This document shows positions 1 through 7,885 of a DNA stretch of 28,842 bases, one piece after another. The notes beneath the pieces were generated by a model. That model was not told the origin of the DNA, did not search any database, and saw only the letters and a list, made by a program, of their open reading frames with translations. A program made the translations under genes and the position numbers. Positions within the stretch are counted from its first letter, which is position 1; each line of letters starts with the position of its first letter. Source of the stretch: Streptosporangiaceae bacterium (GTDB lineage: Bacteria; Actinomycetota; Actinomycetes; Streptosporangiales; Streptosporangiaceae); NCBI GenBank assembly GCA_030040475.1, contig JASHTQ010000612.1:1-28842 (forward strand). The letters are read 5' to 3'.

Positions 1-1
1 G

Positions 2-415
2 GCGCACGAGATCCTCGCCACGACACGGGCGAACATCGAGGAATTCCGCGGTCAGTGGCGGCGGCCGACCGGAGGTCTCGGCGGCGCGTACCCGCAGAAC
101 CGTGGCTCCCAGCGGCTGCTGGCCGCGGCGGCCAAGGGCGAGCTGCACGACCGGGCGCTGTGGATGCCGCTGGCCGCCGCCACCGGCGCCGCCGGGAACT
201 CCACGGCGCTGGTCGGGACGCCGGAAACGGTGGCCCAGGCCCTGCTCGACTACGTGGGCATCGGGGTGACCACGCTGCTCATCCGGGGCTACGACCCCTA
301 CGACGACGCCATCGACTACGGCCGGTACCTGCTGCCGCTGGTCCGCGAGGAGGTAAGCCGCCGCGACCAGTACTCCCCGCCCGTCGCGGTTTCCCTCGCC
401 GCCGCAACCGAGTAG
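2..415 (+). CDS. LLM-class flavin-dependent monooxygenase, SsuD-like (C-terminal part, cut by window edge)
   Basis: The frame is open from the first bases of the window to a stop at 413-415, giving about 137 C-terminal residues, so the true start lies outside. The C-terminal pattern GTPETVAQALLDY, then LLIRGYDPYDDAIDYGRYL and PLVREEVSRRD, is what I know from bacterial luciferase-like, alkanesulfonate monooxygenase (SsuD)-type enzymes. Those use FMNH2 and O2 to split C-S bonds and release sulfite. The FMN-binding N-terminal half is not visible, so the substrate is inferred only. The next gene, another flavin monooxygenase, starts 13 bases downstream on the same strand, so the two are probably co-transcribed. 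The family is fairly secure; sulfonate use is not proven. Confidence 0.8.
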   Translation, partial: AHEILATTRANIEEFRGQWRRPTGGLGGAYPQNRGSQRLLAAAAKGELHDRALWMPLAAATGAAGNSTALVGTPETVAQALLDYVGIGVTTLLIRGYDPYDDAIDYGRYLLPLVREEVSRRDQYSPPVAVSLAAATE

Positions 416-428
416 GAGGACAACCGGC

Positions 429-1787
429 ATGAACCGACGGCAGCTCAAGCTCGGTGCCGTGACCATGGGCGTGGGCGGACCTGGCCACCACTACCTGTGG
501 CTCGACCCGGGGATCCCCGGCGATGCCAGCGTGAACATCAACTGGTACGTCGAACAGGCCAGGCTGGCAGAGGCCGCAAAGTTCGACCTGATCTTCATCG
601 TGGACAGCCAGTTCATCACCGCCGACTCCCCGCCGCACTACCTGAACCGCCTCGAGCCGATGACGCTGCTGTCGGCCCTCGCGGTCAGTACCCGGCACCT
701 CGGCCTGGTGGCCACCATGACCACCTCGTACAACGACCCGTTCAACGTCGCGCGGCGGCTGGCGTCGCTGGAGCTCATCAGCGGCGGCCGGGCCGGATGG
801 AACGTGGTGACCAGCGGCGACGCGGGCGCGGCGGGCAACTTCAGCCGCGAGGAGCACTACGACTACGACACGCGCTACGGCCGGGGGCTGGAGTTCGTGC
901 GGGTGGCGCAGGGCCTGTGGGACTCCTACGAACAGGACGCGTTCCCCCGGGACCGCGCGACCCGCACGTTCCTGGACCCGTCGCGGCAGCACGCGCTGCA
1001 CCACAAGGGGGAGCACTTCTCGGTCGTGGGACCGCTCAACATATCGCGCTCCCCGCAGGGACAGCCGGTCATCTTCCAGGCCGGCGACTCCGAGCAGGGT
1101 CGTGACCTCGGTGCCACCATCGGCGAGGGAATCTTCACCCACGCCGCGTCGATCCAGGCGGGGCAGGCCTTCTACCGCGACATCAAGTCCCGGGCAGCGG
1201 CGAAGGGCCGCGACCCCGACCACATCATCGTGATGCCGGGCATCACGGTGTTCGTCGGCGACACCGACCGGCAGGCCAGGGAGATCGAGCGCGAGCTGCA
1301 GCTGGCGGACCAGGACTTCGACCGCTCGCTTGCCGAACTCGGCCGCCCGTTCGCCTGGCACGACTTCAGGCAGTACGACCTGGACGCGCCGTTCCCCGAC
1401 GTCCTGCACGTAGCCGAGCGGGGGTTCCGCACCCAGGCGGAGAAGATCGTCAAGCTGGCCCGGGACAACGGCTTCACGCTCCGGCAGACCGTGCAGTTCC
1501 TGTCCGCGCCGAAGCCGACCCCGTTCGTCGGCTCCCCGCAGACGGTCGCGGACATCCTCCAGCAGTGGTTCTCCGGGCGCGCCCTGGACGGGGCCTGCAT
1601 CCACATCGGCCACCCGGCCCAGTTCCGGCGGTTCCTCGACGAGGTAGTGCCGATCTTGCGCGAGCGCGGCATCGTCCGGGACGAGTACGAGGCCGACACG
1701 CTGCGCGGGAACCTCGGCATCCCGGTTCCCGAGAACCGGTATACCCGGGCGCGCCGGGCCGCCGACCAGGAACTGGCGGTGAGATAG
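429..1787 (+). CDS. FMN-dependent monooxygenase of the NtaA/SnaA/DszA family
   Basis: A 452-residue protein, the normal length for this family of two-component flavin monooxygenases (nitrilotriacetate monooxygenase A, DszA and relatives). Family-like segments in order are the N-terminal WYVEQARLAEAAKFDLIFI (about 37-55), RLEPMTLLSALA, the glycine-rich ISGGRAGWNVVTS (about 117-129), NFSREEHYDYDTRYGRG, GEHFSVVGPLNI and QGQPVIFQAGDSEQGRD. The ATG is preceded by a strong GGAGG at 416-420. These enzymes depend on a separate flavin reductase; none is adjacent, but a candidate lies at 8780-9394. It follows the SsuD-like gene closely, and both are near a persulfide-dioxygenase-like gene, so a sulfur-containing substrate is a reasonable guess. 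The sequence alone cannot distinguish sulfone, aminopolycarboxylate or other substrates. Confidence 0.88.
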   Translation: MNRRQLKLGAVTMGVGGPGHHYLWLDPGIPGDASVNINWYVEQARLAEAAKFDLIFIVDSQFITADSPPHYLNRLEPMTLLSALAVSTRHLGLVATMTTSYNDPFNVARRLASLELISGGRAGWNVVTSGDAGAAGNFSREEHYDYDTRYGRGLEFVRVAQGLWDSYEQDAFPRDRATRTFLDPSRQHALHHKGEHFSVVGPLNISRSPQGQPVIFQAGDSEQGRDLGATIGEGIFTHAASIQAGQAFYRDIKSRAAAKGRDPDHIIVMPGITVFVGDTDRQAREIERELQLADQDFDRSLAELGRPFAWHDFRQYDLDAPFPDVLHVAERGFRTQAEKIVKLARDNGFTLRQTVQFLSAPKPTPFVGSPQTVADILQQWFSGRALDGACIHIGHPAQFRRFLDEVVPILRERGIVRDEYEADTLRGNLGIPVPENRYTRARRAADQELAVR

Positions 1788-1788
1788 C

Positions 1789-1806
1789 GGCCGGACGGCG
1801 CCGGCC
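1789..1806. terminator. Possible hairpin between convergent genes
   Basis: A perfect 6-bp stem, GGCCGG (1789-1794) and CCGGCC (1801-1806), with a six-base loop lies directly after the monooxygenase stop and before the end of the convergent oxidoreductase gene. There is no T tract, so it is at best a weak or factor-dependent terminator. In DNA this GC-rich such stems also arise by chance. Confidence 0.3.
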
Positions 1807-1845
1807 AGGGATCACGCTCGCCGCCTCGCCGGGAGGGGCTCCGCG

Positions 1846-3303
1846 CTAGGCGGCGCTGCCGGGCCGGGCGTCCTGGTGCCTGGCGAGCAGGCGGCGGGCA
1901 AGCGCGACGGCCTGATCACGGATCTCCGGGATCGCGGTCGTCTCGTACCGGGATCCGCGCAGCAGCGGACCCAGGGCGAAGATGTCGCTGGCGGGCGTGC
2001 CGTGCGCGTCGCGCACCGCACCGTTCCGGCCGATGTCCAGCCCCAGCCCGAGCGGGTCGGGCCTGGCCAGTCCGGCGTCCAGCAGCTGCCGCAGCAGCGG
2101 ATGGGCGGTGCTGCCGATATCGGCGGCGGGCCCGGTGCAGTTGACCACCCAGCCGACCGCCAGTGCGGTCGAGGTGCCGCCGTGCTCGATCCGGATCCGC
2201 AGGCCCGGCCGCTCGTCACCGACCTCGGCGAGGCGGCCGCGGTGCACCGACAGCCGACCGGCCGAGACGAGCGCGGCGGCCCGGCGCGCGGTCTGTGGCG
2301 GCACCCGGTGACGGTGCACTTCCCAGTACCTGGCGACGTGGCGGAGGAAGAGGCGCTGGTCGGCCTCGGGCAGAGCCTCCCACAGTCCGGGGATCTGCGG
2401 CCGCAGCGCGTCCACCACGTCCTGCCAGTCGCCGGGGTAGGCGGCAGCACTGGCCCGGACATCGCGGATCAGCGCGGTCAGGCGGAGCGCGCCGTCCGCT
2501 CCCCGGATCACCGGCAGCGCGCCGACGGCGGCGGCCGGTCGCGGCCAGTGGTGCTCGCGTGGCAGCAGTGCATGACGGGAGATGGCGTGCACGACCGTGT
2601 CCGGGTGGGCGTCGGTCAGCGCGATGGCCACGTCCAGCATGCTCAGCCCGGTGCCCAGCACGGCAACCGGGCTGCCGTCCGCGACCGCGTCCAGCACGCC
2701 GGGCTCCCACGGATCGGCGACGAAGCGCCCCGCCGGAACCGGGCAGGGCGCCACCGGCGGCAGGTTGCCGGTGGCTAGCACGACGGCGTCGGCGTCGATC
2801 CGCCCGTCGGCAGCCAGATGCAGGCGCAGGGCGCGGCGGCCCTGGCTACATCGTCGGATCGCCACGACCGATGCGGTGATGCGGCTGACCCGCGCCGCCG
2901 GCCACGCCGATTGCTCCGCTGCCAGCAGGCTGTCGGTGAGGTAGCGGCCGTACGCGCTTCTGGGCAGGAAACCGTCGTGAGGCAGCCCGGCCTGGTCCGC
3001 CCAGCGGGCCAGGTGGCCCGGGTCGCCGGCGAACGCGCTCATCGCGCCGACGGGTGAGTTCAGCAGGTGGCCCGGATGCGTCGTCGAGTATGCCTGGCCG
3101 AGCCCGTGGCGGCCGTGCCGGTCGATCAGCGCGACTCGCAGCGGGATCCGCTGGCTCACCGCCTCGCGAAGCAGGTAGACGGCGGCGAGCGTGCCGCTGG
3201 CCCCGCCGCCGACGATCGCGATGACACGCCCCTGGCCGGCAGGGTCATCAGCTAGGTCCACAGCCACACAATAATCTATAATCCCGATTGGATAAATAGT
3301 CAT
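1846..3303 (-). CDS. FAD/NAD(P)-binding oxidoreductase (NAD_binding_9 type)
   Basis: A 485-residue protein if the ATG at 3301-3303 is used. The N-terminal Rossmann motif VIAIVGGGASGTLAAVYLL binds FAD. It is followed by GQAYSTTHPGHLLNSP, a VVLATGNLPP strand that closes the FAD fold, a second dinucleotide motif AVLGTGLSMLDVAIAL and the C-terminal pattern SRYETTAIPEIRDQAVALA. These match the uncharacterised FAD-NAD(P)-binding family found in many actinobacteria and proteobacteria. No cysteine redox pair is evident, so I cannot name a substrate. The start is uncertain: an in-frame GTG at 3265-3267 would leave room for a promoter, because the ATG lies only 15 bases from the divergent persulfide-dioxygenase-like gene. 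Neither start has a clear Shine-Dalgarno sequence. The shared divergent region suggests joint regulation with sulfur metabolism. Confidence 0.85.
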   Translation of the reverse strand: MTIYPIGIIDYCVAVDLADDPAGQGRVIAIVGGGASGTLAAVYLLREAVSQRIPLRVALIDRHGRHGLGQAYSTTHPGHLLNSPVGAMSAFAGDPGHLARWADQAGLPHDGFLPRSAYGRYLTDSLLAAEQSAWPAARVSRITASVVAIRRCSQGRRALRLHLAADGRIDADAVVLATGNLPPVAPCPVPAGRFVADPWEPGVLDAVADGSPVAVLGTGLSMLDVAIALTDAHPDTVVHAISRHALLPREHHWPRPAAAVGALPVIRGADGALRLTALIRDVRASAAAYPGDWQDVVDALRPQIPGLWEALPEADQRLFLRHVARYWEVHRHRVPPQTARRAAALVSAGRLSVHRGRLAEVGDERPGLRIRIEHGGTSTALAVGWVVNCTGPAADIGSTAHPLLRQLLDAGLARPDPLGLGLDIGRNGAVRDAHGTPASDIFALGPLLRGSRYETTAIPEIRDQAVALARRLLARHQDARPGSAA

Positions 3304-3320
3304 AGGACGGGAGGTCCCGT
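3268..3320 (+). promoter_or_regulatory. AT-rich divergent promoter region with TATAAT and an inverted repeat
   Basis: A short AT-rich island in otherwise GC-rich DNA carries a perfect TATAAT at 3277-3282 on the + strand. A six-base inverted repeat, ACGGGA (3307-3312) and TCCCGT (3315-3320), overlaps the ribosome binding site and GTG start of the downstream gene. I see no convincing -35 box at the usual distance. The inverted repeat could be a repressor site or a translational control element, but no regulator gene is adjacent. Confidence 0.45.
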
Positions 3321-4701
3321 GATCGAAATCGTAACGATCGAGACGCCGTCCCTGGGCGACCGGACCTACCTGGCCACCGACGGGGACGGCGCGCTGGTGA
3401 TCGACCCGCAGCGGGACATCGACCGGGTACTTGCGGCGGCAGCCGCGCGAGGCGTCGTGGTAACGCACGTGTTCGAGACCCACATTCACAACGACTACGT
3501 CTCAGGCGGCCTGGCCCTGGCCCGCCAGGCCGGCGCGGCCTACCACGTCAACGCCGCGGATCCGGTGGCGTTCAGCCGGGTGGGGATCGGCGACGGCGAC
3601 ACGATCGAGGTCGGGCGGTCCATGCGGGTACGGGTCATCGCCACGCCCGGGCACACCTTCACCCATCTGGCCTACGCTCTCGAGGACGCCGTCACCGGCG
3701 AGGTGCGGGCGGTCTTCACCGGCGGGTCCCTGCTGTACGGCTCGACCGGCCGACCGGATCTGCTCGGCGCCGAGCACACGCTCACCCTCGCGGCCGCGCA
3801 GCACGCCTCGGCGCGGCGGCTCGCGGAGGCCCTGCCCGACCAGACCGAGGTGTGCCCGACTCATGGCTTCGGCAGCTTCTGCGCGGCCACCACCGCCGGC
3901 CCGGCCGGCTCGACCATCGGGGCGGAGAAGAGGTCCAATCCAGTGCTCACCCTGGGGGAAGACAGCTACGTCGCCACCCTGGTGGCGGGCCTGGACGCCT
4001 ATCCGGCTTACTACGCGCAGATGGCCGCGGCCAACGCGGCCGGGCCGTCGGCGCCGGACCAGACGTGGCCGGCGCGGGTGACGGCGAGCGATCTGCGGTG
4101 GCGGATCTCCGCGGGGGAATGGGTGGTCGACTTGCGCCCCCGGCGGGAGTTCGCGGCCGGACACGTTCCGGGCTCGTTCGGCTTCGAGTACGGGGACAGC
4201 TTCGCCACCTACCTCGGCTGGCTTCTGCCCAGCGGAACCCCGGTGACCCTGGTCGGCAAGACCGGCACGCAGATCACAGCCGCCCAGCGCGACCTGGCCA
4301 GGATCGGGATCGACCGCCTGGACGGCGCCGCGATCGCGGGATCTCCCGGCTGGCCGACCGGCCAGCAGCTGGCCGCCTACCCGGTTGACGACTTTCCGGG
4401 CCTGGCCGCCGCGTGGGCCCGCCAGGACCTCACCGTCCTGGACGTCCGCCGTCCATCCGAGCGGGCTCGCGAGCACATTGCCGGCTCCCTGCACGTGCCG
4501 CTCCACGAGTTGCCCGGCCGACTGCGCCAACTGCCGCGCGGGCCGCTGTGGGTGCACTGCCAGGGCGGTTACCGCGCCAGCATCGCCGCCTCCCTGCTGC
4601 TGGCGGCCGGGCAGACCGTCGTCGCCGTCGACGACGACTTCGGCCGCGCCGCCGACGCGGGCCTTCCCGTCATCGGGCGCTCAGGGCAAGCGGCCGCCTA
4701 G
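3319..4701 (+). CDS. MBL-fold persulfide dioxygenase-like / double rhodanese fusion (CstB-like architecture)
   Basis: A 460-residue three-module protein. Residues 1-200 form a metallo-beta-lactamase fold with HIHNDY (55-60), TPGHTFTH (109-116), FTGGSLLYG (133-141) and PTHGFGSFC (180-188). Residues about 250-345 form a rhodanese fold with no cysteine in its active loop (LVGKTGT), so it should be catalytically dead. Residues about 360-450 form a second rhodanese with loop VHCQGGYRAS and catalytic Cys414. This order matches CstB, which oxidises persulfide to sulfite/thiosulfate. The MBL motifs depart from ETHE1: Tyr60 replaces the last His of HxHxDH, and Gly136 sits where ETHE1 has an Fe-binding Asp. 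I believe similar motifs occur in other actinobacterial homologs, so activity is uncertain rather than lost. The GTG start follows GGGAGG (3309-3314) with unusually short spacing. Confidence 0.85.
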   Translation: MIEIVTIETPSLGDRTYLATDGDGALVIDPQRDIDRVLAAAAARGVVVTHVFETHIHNDYVSGGLALARQAGAAYHVNAADPVAFSRVGIGDGDTIEVGRSMRVRVIATPGHTFTHLAYALEDAVTGEVRAVFTGGSLLYGSTGRPDLLGAEHTLTLAAAQHASARRLAEALPDQTEVCPTHGFGSFCAATTAGPAGSTIGAEKRSNPVLTLGEDSYVATLVAGLDAYPAYYAQMAAANAAGPSAPDQTWPARVTASDLRWRISAGEWVVDLRPRREFAAGHVPGSFGFEYGDSFATYLGWLLPSGTPVTLVGKTGTQITAAQRDLARIGIDRLDGAAIAGSPGWPTGQQLAAYPVDDFPGLAAAWARQDLTVLDVRRPSERAREHIAGSLHVPLHELPGRLRQLPRGPLWVHCQGGYRASIAASLLLAAGQTVVAVDDDFGRAADAGLPVIGRSGQAAA

Positions 4702-4715
4702 CCGAGGAGTTATCG

Positions 4716-5501
4716 ATGGCTCTGGTAGATCAGCACGTCCCGCTCCTTACCTGGACCGAACCCGAAGGCATCGCCTGCCGCGGCACCCTGGTCATCATCC
4801 CCGGACGCGGTGAGCAGCCCGCCCACTACGAGCGCTTCGGTCGTCGCGTCGCCTGCGACGGGTACCGCGTGCACGCCGTGGCGGACCCGACGTCGGACCA
4901 AGCGCTCGCGGCGTCGCAGGTATCCGCCCGCCTGGCGGGCCACGACACACCGGGTCCCAGGGTCCTGGTCGGCTCCGACACGGGTGCGTTGTTCGCGGCC
5001 GGGCTGGCCGCAACGAGCCAGGTCCCGGGACTCGACGCGCTCGTGCTGGCGGGCCTGCCCACCGACGAAACCGGTTCCGGCTCAGGTTCATGGGATCAGG
5101 AGCTCGACGCCCGGACCGCATGCCCCACGCACCGCGCCCGGCTGTCCGCGCCGGGCCTGCGCCGGGGCGCGCTCTACGAACCGGTCCCTGACGGCTGGGC
5201 CGGGCGGGCCGACTTGGCCGCGGTGCCTCAGCCGATCCTCGGCCTGCACGGGGCCGACGACCCGGTAAGCCCGCTGTCGGCGGCGCGGGCCAGGTACGCG
5301 GCCGCCGCCGCGGCGGAACTCGTCAGCATCACCGGCGGCAGGCACGACGTGCTGAACGACGTGACACACCGGACGGTGGCCGCGACGATCGTGTTGTTCC
5401 TTGAGCGGCTGCGGCTGGGAGCGGAGCTACCGCGGATCGCGATCCGCGAGAGGATTCGATCGCGCCGCGGGCACGGCCCGGGGACCCCGCCGGAGAACTG
5501 A
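4716..5501 (+). CDS. Alpha/beta hydrolase with aspartate at the nucleophile position
   Basis: A 261-residue alpha/beta hydrolase starting at the ATG that follows GAGGAG (4704-4709), 14 bases after the rhodanese fusion on the same strand, so probably in the same transcript. The nucleophile elbow reads LVGSDTGALFAA (residues 85-96), placing Asp88 where most hydrolases have Ser. The probable acid is in GLHGADDPVSP (Asp181 or Asp182) and the catalytic His is His210 in TGGRHDVLNDV. An Asp nucleophile is known from haloalkane dehalogenases and epoxide hydrolases, but the surrounding sequence does not look like either. Ser87 could be the nucleophile if the elbow is offset by one. The C-terminal tail is Arg-rich. 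Substrate unknown. Confidence 0.8.
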   Translation: MALVDQHVPLLTWTEPEGIACRGTLVIIPGRGEQPAHYERFGRRVACDGYRVHAVADPTSDQALAASQVSARLAGHDTPGPRVLVGSDTGALFAAGLAATSQVPGLDALVLAGLPTDETGSGSGSWDQELDARTACPTHRARLSAPGLRRGALYEPVPDGWAGRADLAAVPQPILGLHGADDPVSPLSAARARYAAAAAAELVSITGGRHDVLNDVTHRTVAATIVLFLERLRLGAELPRIAIRERIRSRRGHGPGTPPEN

Positions 5502-5514
5502 CCGTTCGCGGCTA

Positions 5515-6339
5515 TCAGGACCGGATGAACGCCAGCAGGTCGGGGTTGATCGTGTCGGCGTGCGTGGTCAGCATCCCGTGCGGGAAGCCAGGGTAGGTCT
5601 TCAGCGTGCCGTTCCGCACCAGCTTGACGGCCCGGGGACCCGAGGTGTCGTGGGGGACGACCTGGTCGGCGTCACCGTTCATGGCGAGGACCGGCACGCT
5701 GATCTTCTTCAGGTCCTCGGACCAGTCCTGGCTGATGAACTCGGAGACGCAGTCGTATTGACCCTTCGCGCCGCCCATCATGCCCTGGCGCCACCAGTTG
5801 GCGATGACCGCCTCCGACGGCGTCACGCCGGGCTGGTCGAAATTGTAGAACGGCCCGGAGGCAACGGCCCGGTAGAACTCCGAGCGGTTCGCCGCTAGCC
5901 CCGCATGCAGGCCATCGAAGACCGCCCGGGGCGCGCCGGCCGGATTGGCGTCGGTCTGCAGGACCGACGGGGTCACCGCGCTGACCAGCACGACCTTCGC
6001 CACGCGAGACTCGCCATGGCGACCGACGTATCGCGCCACCTCCCCGCCGCCTGCCGAGTGCCCGATGTGGATGGCGTCGTGCAGGTCGAGGTGCGCGGTC
6101 AGGTCGGCGAGGTCGTCGGCGTAGTGGTCGAAATCGTTGCCCTCGCTGGGCTGTGCGGAGCGGCCGTGCCCACGCCGGTCATGGGCGATCACCCGGTAGC
6201 CGTGGTGCAAGAAGAAGAGCATCTGGGCGTCCCAGTCATCCGAGGACAGGGGCCACCCGTGACTGAAGACGATCGGCTGACCGGTACCCCAGTCCTTGAA
6301 GAAGATCTGAGTTCCGTCGTGGGTAGTGAACTCGGCCAT
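5515..6339 (-). CDS. Alpha/beta hydrolase, non-heme haloperoxidase / perhydrolase-like
   Basis: A 274-residue protein of normal length for the cofactor-free haloperoxidase/arylesterase family. The oxyanion segment FSHGWPLSSDDWD (25-37), the HDRRGHGRS strand (53-61), the elbow GHSAGGGE with Ser95, the acid near NGDADQVVP (Asp225) and GFPHGM with His254 complete a Ser-Asp-His triad. The ATG is chosen over an upstream in-frame Met because it follows GAGGAAAG at a fitting distance and gives the usual N-terminus. Such enzymes hydrolyse esters or lactones and can perhydrolyse acetate; halogenation is a side reaction. It converges on the preceding hydrolase with only 13 bases between the stops. Confidence 0.88.
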   Translation of the reverse strand: MAEFTTHDGTQIFFKDWGTGQPIVFSHGWPLSSDDWDAQMLFFLHHGYRVIAHDRRGHGRSAQPSEGNDFDHYADDLADLTAHLDLHDAIHIGHSAGGGEVARYVGRHGESRVAKVVLVSAVTPSVLQTDANPAGAPRAVFDGLHAGLAANRSEFYRAVASGPFYNFDQPGVTPSEAVIANWWRQGMMGGAKGQYDCVSEFISQDWSEDLKKISVPVLAMNGDADQVVPHDTSGPRAVKLVRNGTLKTYPGFPHGMLTTHADTINPDLLAFIRS

Positions 6340-6431
6340 GCTTTCCTCGCTGTTCCAGTTGGTGGAAATTCCAGCCGGGAGCCAGGCCACCTCGACGTAG
6401 CTCTGCTCCTAGAGTCTGACCGAGCGGTGCG

Positions 6432-6452
6432 GCGGCGAGCAAGTCTCGCCGC
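6432..6452 (-). terminator. Strong hairpin downstream of the histidine phosphatase gene
   Basis: A perfect 8-bp stem, GCGGCGAG (6432-6439) and CTCGCCGC (6445-6452), with a five-base loop lies 45 bases beyond the phosphatase stop and 93 bases before the next start on the same strand. No T tract follows. It may stop or attenuate transcription between the two genes. Confidence 0.45.
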
Positions 6453-6496
6453 GATCGCTTATCGACGGCCGGACGCGGCGGTGCTCCTGTCTCGTC

Positions 6497-7147
6497 TCAC
6501 CCCTTATGGTGTTCGTGCTGGTCGGCGTCGTTTTCTGGGTCGTCGACGGCGGCCGGGATCACCGTCCCGGAGTCTCCGGCCAGCAGCAACTGCGGAATCT
6601 GGTCGAAGGTGTAGCGAACCGGGCCGGGCTCGGGGACAAGGGTGAACGACCAGATGACGTCGTACCGGTCGCCCGGCCACTTCCGCGGGACGGCGGTCCC
6701 GCTGACGAGCGGCAGCGAGGACGCGATTACCGGGATGTGCTTGTGCTCCCAGCAGACAAGCACGACTCCGGACTGGCTGCGCACCAGGCTCTCGGCCAAC
6801 TGCTGTTCCTGCCCCTCGGCGAACTGCGACGTTATCGGCAGCTCCAGGTGCTCGCTCAGGCCCTGGATGGTCTGGTACGACCGATGCGCGGCCGTCTTGC
6901 CTGGATGCCCCCAGGAGGGCGCCACCAGCACGGTCGGCGTGCGCAAGCCGGCCCGCACCGGCCCGAAGTCCGGATGGAACAAGGCGGCGAGGGCGCCAGA
7001 GCGCTGCCATCCGCGCGGCAGCAGCGAATGCTCGTTCTGGGCGCCCTCGTAGTCAACGCCGGTCAGCGGCGGCTTAAGCGGCTTTTCCGCGTGCCGGATG
7101 ATGTAGATGACTTCGGGCGACACGTCCATGCCGTAAACGTAAGGCAT
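6497..7147 (-). CDS. Histidine phosphatase superfamily protein
   Basis: A 216-residue protein. Near the N-terminus YIIRHAEKP (about 15-23) holds the phospho-accepting His19 of the phosphoglycerate-mutase-like superfamily. The segment LPRGWQRSGALAALF and the later VVLVCWEHKHIP, with a second His, fit a short-form member. The C-terminus is acidic and His-rich (DDPENDADQHEHHKG). Metabolic role unknown. A second in-frame Met at residue 7 is an equally good start, as neither has a clear ribosome binding site. It ends the minus-strand run that begins with the TetR-hydrolase frame, 18 bases downstream of it, so co-transcription is likely. Confidence 0.78.
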   Translation of the reverse strand: MPYVYGMDVSPEVIYIIRHAEKPLKPPLTGVDYEGAQNEHSLLPRGWQRSGALAALFHPDFGPVRAGLRTPTVLVAPSWGHPGKTAAHRSYQTIQGLSEHLELPITSQFAEGQEQQLAESLVRSQSGVVLVCWEHKHIPVIASSLPLVSGTAVPRKWPGDRYDVIWSFTLVPEPGPVRYTFDQIPQLLLAGDSGTVIPAAVDDPENDADQHEHHKG

Positions 7148-7165
7148 GGCGTTCGCGCTGAGCGG

Positions 7166-7885
7166 TCAGGACGGGCTGAGCGCGGACTTGATAAAGGCAG
7201 CGGCGCGCACCGGCTGGGCGATGAAGGCGGTGTGCGAGCCGTTGATCTCCTCGGTGACCGAGCCCATCCGCTTCGCCATGAACTCCTGGGCCTGCGGCGG
7301 GATCGCGTTGTCGTGCTGAGCCAGCTGGTACCAGGACGGGATGGACTTCCACCCGGCGGCGGTGGCGTTCTCGCTGAATGCGGCGGCGGCGAGCGGCCGC
7401 TGGGTGGCGTACATGACCTGGGCCAGGTCGACAGGGACATCGCCGCAGAACGTCTCGCGGAAGTGCTCCGCCCCGATGAACAGGTCAGGACCGCCGACGG
7501 CGCCCGGCGCGTCGTAGGGGGTGGGCTCGACGGTGGCGGCAAGCATCGGGGCCGGGAAGGGGGCCTGGACGCTGGCGCAGCTCTCGCCCGCGTCAAGGCT
7601 GAACGCCGCGAGATAGACCAGGCCGACGATGTTGTCCAGGCCGGCCGAGGCCTGCGTGATCACCGCGCCGCCGTAGGAGTGGCCGACGAGCAACACGGGC
7701 CCGTCGATCGCGGCGACCACGGCGCGTACCGCCGCCGCGTCGCCGGCCACGCTGCGCAGCGGATTCGGCGGGGCAACCACCCGGTATCCCGAGGTGGTCA
7801 GTTCCCTGATCACGCCGGCAAAGCCGGAGGCGTCGGCGAACGCGCCGTGAACGAGCACGATCGTGGGATTGGCTGAGTCGGTCAT
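7166..7885 (-). other. Hydrolase part of the fusion; possible internal translation start
   Basis: The ATG at 7883-7885 is where free-standing homologs would begin (MTDSANPTIVLVHGAF). It could give a separate 239-residue alpha/beta hydrolase by internal initiation. The upstream bases are GGACACCTGAAG, a poor Shine-Dalgarno sequence, so independent expression is possible but not favoured. The triad would be the Ser of GHSYGG, an Asp that I cannot place with certainty, and the His of NGSHTAF. Esterase-like members of this group act on small esters; substrate unknown. Confidence 0.5.

Noticed and set aside
279..1613. 444-codon minus-strand open frame
   Set aside because: Antisense to two recognisable monooxygenases and without its own motifs or ribosome binding site.
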